From Pseudomonadota bacterium (GTDB lineage: Bacteria > Pseudomonadota > Alphaproteobacteria > Azospirillales > Azospirillaceae), in the NCBI GenBank assembly GCA_023412175.1, contig JAEYOB010000234.1, positions 1 to 25,997 of the forward strand: a stretch of DNA of 25,997 nucleotides. Reading direction: 5' to 3'. Shown piece by piece: positions 14,793-21,245 of this stretch. Within the stretch, counting starts at the first letter, position 1. Each line of letters opens with the position of its first letter. Below the pieces are notes generated by a model. That model made no database searches and had not been told where the DNA came from. It was given only the letters and a program-made list of their open reading frames with translations. The position numbers were made by a program, and so were the translations under genes.

Positions 14793-16727
14793 ATGAGCGT
14801 TTTCGGGGCGTTGAGCAGCGCCGTGTCCGGGCTTGCCGCGCAGGCGCGTGCGCTGGGCAACCTGTCGGGCAACATCGCCAACTCTCAGACGGCGGGCTAT
14901 AAACGGGTCGAGACGTCGTTCCAGGCGCTCGTCACACAGCCCAATGCCACCACACACAGCTCTGGCGGCGTGCAGGCCCGGCCCACCTACGCCAACGGCA
15001 TCCAGGGTGTCATCACGCAAACCGAGAGCGCCACCAACATGGCGATCTCCGGCGCCGGCTTCTTCCAAGTCAGCCGCGGCAGCGAGGGTGCCAGCGACAT
15101 CGCCTTCCAGAGCGCGCCGCTCTACACCCGTGCCGGCGACTTCTCCCTGGACCGCTTCGGCTACCTGAAGAACAGCGCGGGTCTGTATCTGAACGGCTGG
15201 GGCGTGAATGCTATGGGTCAGGTGGACAAGGGCTCGATAGCACCGATCCGCGTCCAGCAGCTCATCGACACCCCGGCGGCCACGCAGAACATCAGCCTCT
15301 CCGCCAATCTGCCGTTGACGCCGCCAACCCCGAACCAGACGCCCCAGACCGTGACGATCATCGACGCGGTGGGGCAGGAGCATGAGCTTCAGCTGAACTG
15401 GCGGCAACAGGCGGCCGGTGATTGGCGGTTGTCCATCGCGGCTCCCGGCAGTTCAGTGCCCCCCTTGGCTGGCACGATGCCGGGCATTGATGACCAGACG
15501 ATTGGCCCGCCGGGAATCACGGTTCCCGGCGTAACGCCCCAAGTCCAAATGTCCAGAGTTGACATTGGTTTGGTTAGCCCTGGCACAGTCTACAACATAA
15601 CCTGGGAGGGGATCTCCTACAGGTACACGGCAAAACTAACCGACACAGCCAGCGACATTGCCGACCATCTGACCGACATAATCATGACCAGCTCCAGCAG
15701 GCCTTCGGGTGTGGGGCGCACCGGAAATCAGATTTTCTTGTATGGAGGCACCGACACCGATTCCTTTTTGGTCACGGCATCGCCGGCCGGTCATGCGGAC
15801 GCGTTCCTCGTCACTCCGAACGTGGTGGGTGTCAAGGAAGAGGTCATGGTGCCGGTGTCGGGAACGGTCGGTGACATCGGCGACACCTACTCTCTGACAT
15901 TCCCGACCGCGCCTCCGAGGACGATCACCTACACGACCGATGGCGAGGAAGCCGGCTCGGTGGACATCGCGCGGCGCATGAAGGATTTCATCAACGCTGA
16001 TGCGGATGCCCCAATGACTGCGGAGGTCCAAGCGGGCGGCCTGAAGCTGACGGCGAAGATGGCGAGCAGCGTATCGGTTGCCCCCACGGCCGTGGCGACC
16101 AACGGCACCCTGTCGCCGCATGTGCGCGTGAAGTTCGACGGCGGTTATCTCTCGGGAATCGACACAAGCCGAGTTGGCCTCAGCCCGGTCACGACGGCCG
16201 CCAACCAGAACGCCGGGGATGCTGCCTACGTCCAGTTTCAGATCGATTACGGATATGGTCCTCAGACAATCAAGCTGAACCTTGGGCAATTTGGCGAGAG
16301 TGGTGGCCTGACACAATTTGCCGGCGACCACATCGAGACAACCTCGCAGATCCAGGACGGCTTCACCCGTGGCACTTTCCGCAATCTGGAAATCAGGCCG
16401 TCGGGAGACGTGGTTGCCAACTATGACAACGGCCGAAGCCGGGTGCTGGCGCGCGTGCCGATCATCCAGGTCACGGACCCGAACGCCATGCAACGGGTGG
16501 ACGGGAATGCCTTCGGGTTAACGCGCGAGGCGGGCGGTGCGCGCGCCGAAGATGTCGGTGCAAACGGTGCCGGTGAGCTGATGGTCAGCTCGATTGAGGG
16601 CTCGAACGTCGATATCGCCCAGGAATTCACACGGATGATCGTGACGCAGCGTGCATACTCGGCGAATACGAAGGTCGTCAGCGCCGTGGATGAGCTTCTG
16701 AACGATCTGTTCGGCATGAAGCGTTGA
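14793..16727 (+). CDS. flgE: Flagellar hook protein FlgE-like, orphan copy
   Basis: FlgE polymerises outside the cell into the flagellar hook after export by the flagellar type III system. The N terminus has the rod/hook helix with LSSAVSGLAAQARALGNLSGNIAN and the TAGYKR motif, then AISGAGFFQV and YTRAGDFSLD. The C terminus ends in the matching helix EGSNVDIAQEFTRMIVTQRAYSANTKVVSAVDELL. At 644 residues it is longer than enterobacterial FlgE (about 400); the extra length lies in a variable middle region (about residues 230-450). GGAGG at 14784-14788 supports the ATG at 14793. No flgD, flgK or other flagellar gene lies nearby, so it is an orphan in an island beside a two-component system. It looks intact. 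Other FlgE/F/G relatives are possible, but the length favours FlgE. Confidence 0.85.
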   Translation: MSVFGALSSAVSGLAAQARALGNLSGNIANSQTAGYKRVETSFQALVTQPNATTHSSGGVQARPTYANGIQGVITQTESATNMAISGAGFFQVSRGSEGASDIAFQSAPLYTRAGDFSLDRFGYLKNSAGLYLNGWGVNAMGQVDKGSIAPIRVQQLIDTPAATQNISLSANLPLTPPTPNQTPQTVTIIDAVGQEHELQLNWRQQAAGDWRLSIAAPGSSVPPLAGTMPGIDDQTIGPPGITVPGVTPQVQMSRVDIGLVSPGTVYNITWEGISYRYTAKLTDTASDIADHLTDIIMTSSSRPSGVGRTGNQIFLYGGTDTDSFLVTASPAGHADAFLVTPNVVGVKEEVMVPVSGTVGDIGDTYSLTFPTAPPRTITYTTDGEEAGSVDIARRMKDFINADADAPMTAEVQAGGLKLTAKMASSVSVAPTAVATNGTLSPHVRVKFDGGYLSGIDTSRVGLSPVTTAANQNAGDAAYVQFQIDYGYGPQTIKLNLGQFGESGGLTQFAGDHIETTSQIQDGFTRGTFRNLEIRPSGDVVANYDNGRSRVLARVPIIQVTDPNAMQRVDGNAFGLTREAGGARAEDVGANGAGELMVSSIEGSNVDIAQEFTRMIVTQRAYSANTKVVSAVDELLNDLFGMKR

Positions 16728-16760
16728 TCGACGATATCAATCATGCCCCCTGGTAGCGGC

Positions 16761-17012
16761 TTACTCCGTCTGCTCCTTTGGATCAGTGACGGAGGGGAGT
16801 TCGGTCAGCCCGCCGAACAGATCCAGGTCGTCAGAATAAGAGAATGGTTCAAACTCAAGGAGCTTCAGAACGGCATCGTTGTTCAGGTCCACCGCGCGGC
16901 CATCCGGCCTGCTGTAGTGTCTCAGGATCGATGCCCTGATCCGGCGGGCTTCATTCCAGCGTGCACCGTAAGCCTTGCATAGCTCAGGGTCTGAGTTCGA
17001 TCTACATGCCAT
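16761..17012 (-). CDS. Small hypothetical protein (83 aa or longer)
   Basis: The product reads MACRSNSDPELCKAYGARWNEARRI at its start and ends with an acidic tail (DDLDLFGG). It has no recognised domain. Sense-like sequence continues upstream in the same frame (EEFRNGTIRASADELEAPKI), across the 17086-17100 dyad and into the end of the neighbouring minus-strand gene. The real start may therefore lie further up with a non-ATG codon, or the two may once have been one gene now split by a frame change. No good ribosome site precedes the ATG at 17012. It is convergent with the hook gene. Confidence 0.5.
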   Translation of the reverse strand: MACRSNSDPELCKAYGARWNEARRIRASILRHYSRPDGRAVDLNNDAVLKLLEFEPFSYSDDLDLFGGLTELPSVTDPKEQTE

Positions 17013-17085
17013 TGAAATCACTTGAACTTTCTTCGAATTTCTGGGGATTTTGGGCGCCTCCAGCTCATCCGCCGAGGCCCTGATT

Positions 17086-17100
17086 GTTCCGTTTCGGAAC
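17086..17100. repeat. Second exact copy of the GTTCCGTTTCGGAAC dyad
   Basis: This 15-bp sequence is identical, in the same orientation, to 10626-10640. On the minus strand it starts 3 bases after the stop codon of the gene at 17104-17298. The two copies enclose 6.4 kb holding the small recombinase, the two-component pair and the hook gene. Confidence 0.7.
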
Positions 17101-17103
17101 TCT

Positions 17104-17298
17104 TCAGCCTCGCGTGTTGCTGATCGTCTTCTGGAAGTCCGCCTGAGCCTTCGACGCATCCGCGCGCTTCCTGAGCAGCTTGGCCTGGGCCTTCTGCCGC
17201 TTGGCCGCGTCCATGGCGTGATCGGCGGCCGTGTCGGCGGCCTGGGCCTGCTTCTGTTGGGGGGTGGCAGCTTCTCTCGCAAACTCTCGCCAACGCAT
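17104..17298 (-). CDS. Small helical protein, plasmid/island type (64 aa)
   Basis: The 64-residue product begins MRWREFAREAATPQQ and is almost wholly helical, alanine, lysine, arginine and glutamine rich (AKRQKAQAKLLRKRADASKAQADFQ), suggesting a coiled coil. AGGAG lies about 8 bases before the ATG at 17298, a good ribosome site. No function is known. It and the next minus-strand ORF overlap in different frames near 17104, so a frameshifted longer gene is possible. Confidence 0.6.
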   Translation of the reverse strand: MRWREFAREAATPQQKQAQAADTAADHAMDAAKRQKAQAKLLRKRADASKAQADFQKTISNTRG

Positions 17299-17541
17299 GG
17301 GCGTTCTCCTGCTTGTTCCGGGATGCCGGTATTTATGCGAGCCGGCCCGCGGAGGGCTTGGGCTGGGGCGGACACGCTGCGCAGGTGAGGGCGCTGCACG
17401 CAGCCGGGCAGCATAGTGACGCCCACCCGCCGGCAAGAATCCCACTCTGGTCGGACCTGTGCACTCTACGCACTCTGCGGACTTCGTCCAAAACCCCTAT
17501 AAGTATTTATAGATGTTTCTGATGAGCGACTGACGTGGATA

Positions 17542-17564
17542 CCTCCATGTACTGGGCATGGAGG
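17542..17564. repeat. Inverted repeat CCTCCATG / CATGGAGG
   Basis: CCTCCATG (17542-17549) and CATGGAGG (17557-17564) are perfect reverse complements around a 7-base loop. CCTCCATG occurs again alone at 17577-17584 and within the larger hairpin at 17753-17794, so the motif is used four times in 250 bases. Confidence 0.65.
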
Positions 17565-17587
17565 CTCGTCTGCTCGCCTCCATGTCG

Positions 17588-17654
17588 CGTGCGTCTGTTG
17601 CTCCTCGCGTTTTCACTCGCTGCGCTCGCTCGCCGCATACGCAACAGACGCACG
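17588..17654. repeat. 14-bp perfect inverted repeat with a 39-base loop
   Basis: CGTGCGTCTGTTGC (17588-17601) pairs exactly with GCAACAGACGCACG (17641-17654). The loop is itself rich in CGCTCG repeats. Confidence 0.75.
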
Positions 17655-17752
17655 GGGTGGATCTTCTCCTCTTCGTGGGCAAGACAGAACTGCACGAACC
17701 GCGAGTGGACCGGGCTGAGCCCGCGAAGCCCAACCCACCGAGCGGTACGTGC

Positions 17753-17794
17753 TGATCTTCCTCCATGCGAGCCAGCGAGCATGGAGGAAGATCA
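17753..17794. repeat. 16-bp perfect inverted repeat with a 10-base loop
   Basis: TGATCTTCCTCCATGC (17753-17768) pairs exactly with GCATGGAGGAAGATCA (17779-17794). It is the strongest hairpin in this gap. The plus-strand downstream sequence is not T-rich, so it is not a standard terminator. Confidence 0.8.
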
Positions 17795-17806
17795 CCTAAT
17801 AAACCC

Positions 17807-17822
17807 CCAATGATCCAATGAT
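17807..17822. repeat. Tandem repeat (CCAATGAT)x2
   Basis: Two perfect, directly adjacent copies of CCAATGAT follow the large hairpin by 12 bases and precede an A/T-richer region. Two copies are too few to call iterons, but the position upstream of a helicase-like gene is suggestive. Confidence 0.5.
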
Positions 17823-18029
17823 AACGGAAGTTATTTTCGATACACCCCACCTCGCCCATCACAACTCATTTGCAATATGTCAGAGTGCGTTTCTGATCAC
17901 CTGCTAGCGACGTAGCATCAGATGATAAATAGATTGGCAAGATGCCTCATTCGCGGCATGCGAAGAAAGCGGGTTTATCCCACCTGTGGTTTCTTGCTCA
18001 TTTATAATTTTGAAAGCGGAGATAAAGTC

Positions 18030-19343
18030 ATGAACATCAACTATATTCAAGCCGACTGCGGTGCCGGCAAGACCTATTTTACCCTCAAGGACATTGCAGC
18101 CAACCCCGGCCACTATGTGTTCGCGGTCAACAAAATCGACCTCATTGCCGAACGCATTCAGGAATTTCAGGCGTTTCCCGGATCCAGCGCGTTCCGCATT
18201 TACCAGTGCCACACCCAGAACCCTCTGACTTCCTATGGGACCATCGGCGCGCAGATCCAGACTTTCCCCAGCCGTTGAAGCGATGCTCCTGGTCCGGTTC
18301 TGCTCTTCGTGACCCACGAGAGCCTGCAAATCACCGATTGGCTAGAATTCACGGGATGGCGGCTCGTCATCGACGAGGTTCCAAACGTATGGACCTACAT
18401 CGAGGGCAACTTCACGCAGAGCCACGATTACGTGCAGCAGTTCTTCAACACCGAAGAGTGCGAGGGTGTGCCCGGCTACCTGCGGCTCTCCCTCAGCAGT
18501 GCTGGCCGAAATTTGCGAAGCAATTGGAAGGGCGACCAGATCGCAGCCGTGCTCAAGCCGTTCCTTGATAGCACGGCGAAAAAGTCGCTGGTCATGGTGA
18601 ACCGAGATAGCTGGACCAAGCCGGACAGCCGAAAGCTTCGGGGATTCGCGCTGTTCAAGCCCGAGCACCTATCCGTCTTTCAGTCTGTCACCATCCTGGG
18701 TAACCGCTTCACCGACAGCTTGCTCCATCGATGCTGGTCAAAGCAGGGCGTTCAGTTCACGTCGGTCGTTCTCCCAGAGAGCCGTCTCCCCGTTCTGCCG
18801 ATGAGCGATCGGTTGGAGATCATCTATTTCAGCAACCTCAATGCCAGCATGAACTATTTCAATTCGGACGAGCGGCCTCTGGAGCAGATTGCAGTCTGGT
18901 GCAGGCGTCACCTAGGCAGCCGCGATGGTTTTTACACCACCAACGAGAAATACTTGCCTCAGTTCACCATTTCAGGATGGCAGCGGACGGGTGTGATGGC
19001 GCATGGCTACAACAACTTGAAGGACAAAGATGTCTGCGTGTTCATGGCGGCGCTGAAGGGCAAGCCTCATGAGTATCCGACCATCGAGGAGGCGTTCGGC
19101 GTGACAAGAGAAGAGTTCGACCTTTCCCGTGAGCGCGAAGCCCTTGTCCAGTTTTTCATGCGAAGCAACCTGCGCGTCTACGACAGCACGCGGCCGGTGC
19201 AGGTCTACGTCTTCTCCAAAGAGCAGGCTGAGTTCCTCCATGAGATCACCGGCGCGCCCATACGCCACGAAGATATCGGTCTGACGAGCAGCCCCAATAA
19301 GGGCGGCAGACCCAGGAAGGACGCTCAGCGCAAGGCAGCCTGA
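18030..19343 (+). pseudogene. Plasmid-type DEAD-like helicase/ATPase gene with an in-frame TGA
   Basis: The frame from ATG 18030 (GGAGA at 18018-18022) encodes a P-loop ADCGAGKT within the first 15 residues (Lys14, Thr15) and a Walker B VIDEVPNV (Asp115, Glu116), the superfamily 2 helicase arrangement. The later part has no domain I can name, and the C terminus is basic (GGRPRKDAQRKA). The same frame is interrupted once, by TGA at 18276-18278 (codon 83), and continues without any shift to 19343, for 438 codons in all. A single base change from TGG or CGA would explain it. A downstream ATG at 18309 could restart translation but would lack the P-loop. Such genes are common on alphaproteobacterial plasmids next to the small genes that follow here. 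Probably inactive. Confidence 0.75.
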
Positions 19344-19459
19344 CCCAAAAATAATCACCTCATGCCGAGAGCAGAAATCGTGAGAACCTTTTCGGTTATT
19401 ACTCTGATGGATGCTCCGGCATGCGGGCTAAACAACTAGCACACATTCCGGAGGTTCGC

Positions 19460-19807
19460 ATGAACATTAACTACATATATAACACACTCATGGAGATGGG
19501 CCTCGCCCGCAGTCAGTGCGACTTCAGCCGCACATGGTTGGGGCGTTCCCGTCGATACTATTCCTACCTGCTGGCAACCGACAAGGCGCCGCCCCTGGAC
19601 ATTCGGGTCGGATTGGCAACCCGCCTGGAAATCGTAGCAGACATCCTTAGGGGAGCTGGACACGATAGGGCGGCTGGGGAACTCCAGGCCATCGCAACTG
19701 CCATGTGGGCTGAGGTCCGACGCGGCAGCGTTAAAGGCCCGCCGTCTCATAAAAAGATGGAAAGCTCGCTGGAAGCCGGCAGAACCGCCACCGGCGCAGC
19801 CGGCTAG
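19460..19807 (+). CDS. Small plasmid-type protein, probably DUF6626 family
   Basis: The 115-residue product opens with MNINYIYNTLMEMGL and contains FSRTWLGRSRRYYSYLLA, a pattern I associate with small proteins of alphaproteobacterial plasmids and phages, I believe named DUF6626. GGAGG at 19450-19454 supports the ATG at 19460; an ATG 13 codons earlier has no such site. The first half is predicted helical with an aromatic-rich turn; the last 30 residues are polar and look disordered. The function is unknown. Its first six residues, MNINYI, are the same as those of the helicase-like gene 1.4 kb upstream. Confidence 0.7.
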   Translation: MNINYIYNTLMEMGLARSQCDFSRTWLGRSRRYYSYLLATDKAPPLDIRVGLATRLEIVADILRGAGHDRAAGELQAIATAMWAEVRRGSVKGPPSHKKMESSLEAGRTATGAAG

Positions 19808-19908
19808 CAGGCCAGAAGATTTTCTCCTCGTGGTTGCCTTTCGGTAGACGCACAGGACACAGACGTTATCGTTGCGACATCGGAACACACCGGGAACGGA
19901 GAACCCCA

Positions 19909-20355
19909 ATGTCGCTGCTGAAGAACCTCAAGCTGTCCTCGGCCAAGCCGGCTCCCATCGCTGATGCCAAGGAGCGCAGTCGGGCCAAGGTGCTGCGCTA
20001 CCTGGAAGAGCAGAAGGCCCTCGCGCAGGCCCACCTGGAAGGCCGGCTGTTCGAAGCGCGCAAGACGGTCTACCGGACCAACGAGGCCGGCGAGCGCATC
20101 CAAGTCGAGGCTCCGCGACATGTTCGGCGCGGCTGGTTCCAGGACGCGCAGGGCACGGTGTTCTTCCAGGTCCGCTACGGGGCCAAGCCTCTGGAGTTCC
20201 AGAAGGGCGTGGACGCCGTGGAGGTCGGCAAGATTGACGCCCTCCTGGGTGTCATCGAAACCCTGGTGCTGGCCGTCCAGTCCGGCGAGCTGGACCAGCA
20301 ACTCGCGACGGCCGCGCAGGAGCGCAAGAAGAACTTCCGCCGGAAGGCCGCCTGA
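19909..20355 (+). CDS. DUF6641-like plasmid protein
   Basis: The 148-residue product starts MSLLKNLKLSSAK. It has a basic helix with a repeated EEQKALAQAHLEGR pattern, a strand-rich centre with HVRRGWFQDAQGTVFFQVRYGAKPLEF, and a C-terminal helix ending in RKKNFRRKAA. This matches my recollection of the DUF6641 family on plasmids of Azospirillum and relatives; the name should be checked. GGAG lies 8 bases before the ATG at 19909. Its TGA overlaps the ATG of the next gene (TGATG), so the two are co-translated. Function unknown. Confidence 0.75.
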   Translation: MSLLKNLKLSSAKPAPIADAKERSRAKVLRYLEEQKALAQAHLEGRLFEARKTVYRTNEAGERIQVEAPRHVRRGWFQDAQGTVFFQVRYGAKPLEFQKGVDAVEVGKIDALLGVIETLVLAVQSGELDQQLATAAQERKKNFRRKAA

Positions 20356-20696
20356 TGGTTGGCGACGAGAAGAGGCGCGCGACCGAGATTGCGCGCCTCA
20401 ACGACCATCTGCGCCGTACCCTCACGGGCGGCAAGGTCGTCATCACTCCTGGGATGGCGGCACTCGCGCCCGAGGTCATCCAGGTTATCATGGCCGCCGT
20501 GCAGGAGTTCCAGGCGTTCACCCCGGTCAACGATCCCTGGGATGAGCACGACTGCGCGGTGGTCACCGTCCAAGGTATCCGCGTTCTCTGGAAAATCGGC
20601 TGCTACGACCGTAGCATGACCTACGCCTCGCCCGATCCCACGGACCCCAGCGTCACCACGCGCGTGCTCACGGTGATGCTGGCCGAGGAATATTGA
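20355..20696 (+). CDS. DUF3768 family protein
   Basis: The 113-residue product follows the DUF3768 pattern: IARLNDHLRRT at the start, GGKVVITPGMAAL, an acidic middle with FTPVNDPWDEHDCAVVTV, WKIGCYDRSMTYASPDP, and the ending TTRVLTVMLAEEY. The family is common on rhizobial and other alphaproteobacterial plasmids and its function is unknown. Translation is coupled to the upstream gene through a 1-base stop-start overlap. It is convergent with the small minus-strand ORF that follows. Confidence 0.85.
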   Translation: MVGDEKRRATEIARLNDHLRRTLTGGKVVITPGMAALAPEVIQVIMAAVQEFQAFTPVNDPWDEHDCAVVTVQGIRVLWKIGCYDRSMTYASPDPTDPSVTTRVLTVMLAEEY

Positions 20697-20720
20697 AGTC
20701 CGGCTGCTGATCCCCTGGAA

Positions 20721-20873
20721 TCAGTTCGCCGCGACCGGTCCCCAGAAAATGCTCCCCCGGCCGTACTGGGCCTCCAGCATCTCCTTCGCCATGAAGTAGC
20801 CGGTCGCCTGCACGACAACCTCCTGTACGCCGGACGGTAGCTTGACCTTGGCCCTGTAGGTCCTGCTCGTCAT
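20721..20873 (-). CDS. Small hypothetical protein (50 aa)
   Basis: The product reads MTSRTYRAKVKLPSGVQEVV at its start, followed by a helix (YFMAKEMLEAQYG) and a SIFWGP end, a beta-beta-alpha build like several tiny plasmid proteins. The ATG at 20873 has only a weak GAGAG upstream; an in-frame ATG at 20930 would add 19 less convincing residues. Function unknown. Confidence 0.55.
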   Translation of the reverse strand: MTSRTYRAKVKLPSGVQEVVVQATGYFMAKEMLEAQYGRGSIFWGPVAAN

Positions 20874-21245
20874 TTGGGCGCTCTCGGGTGGACGCTTTCC
20901 CGACCCTGCACCCACGAGCCTCTGTGTCAATCCTGAGGCTGGAGCAGCTCCATTTCGGGCTGCATCAGCTCAGACGACCGGCTCCCCCTTACCGGAGGGT
21001 AAGGCGTCGGCTTTGGGCCAAGGGCGGACATGAGCGGCTCTGGAGGTATCGCCCCCTTTAGCAACGCTAACAGGCGCTCCTCCTTCTGAGTTGCTCGTAC
21101 CTCACGCAAGAGCCAGAGAGAGCCCATGTTGAGCTGTTTAGTAGCTCCTGAGGGGAGAGATGGATCCCGCTTCGGCCTTCGATTGAGATTGCCCCTTACC
21201 CCTGCTACTTTGTTCGGGGCGAGATTGAGGGCGATCTGTAGGCAA
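20874..21245. other. Gap without a gene; small hairpin at 20987-21004
   Basis: CCTTACC (20987-20993) pairs with GGTAAGG (20998-21004) around GGAG. It is not followed by a T-run. The frame of the following gene is open back to 21126, but the part before 21246 lacks domain content and the GHKL fold starts directly after 21246. No promoter is clear. Confidence 0.4.

Larger units (their letters stand above)
17299..18029. other. Gene-free stretch of 730 bases rich in inverted repeats
   Basis: I see no convincing gene on either strand; the open frames here are short, lack ribosome sites and cross the hairpins. The stretch contains CTATAA-GTAT-TTATAG (17497-17512), three longer perfect inverted repeats (listed separately) and a tandem 8-base repeat. 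It precedes the helicase-like gene, and its last 200 bases are A/T-richer. A plasmid origin, a structured RNA or a regulatory leader are all possible. Confidence 0.5.

Noticed and set aside
16993..17002. GAGTTCGATC, a 10-base match to the T arm of tRNA-Ala, as possible attR
   Set aside because: The match does not extend into the acceptor end, where tRNA att cores usually lie; ten bases can match by chance.
17497..17862. Minus-strand open frame of 121 codons over the hairpin cluster
   Set aside because: Its sequence crosses all three hairpins, is cysteine/arginine-rich without pattern, and lacks a ribosome site.
18276..18278. TGA read as selenocysteine
   Set aside because: No selenoprotein family fits, no SECIS-like hairpin directly follows, and a single nonsense mutation is simpler.
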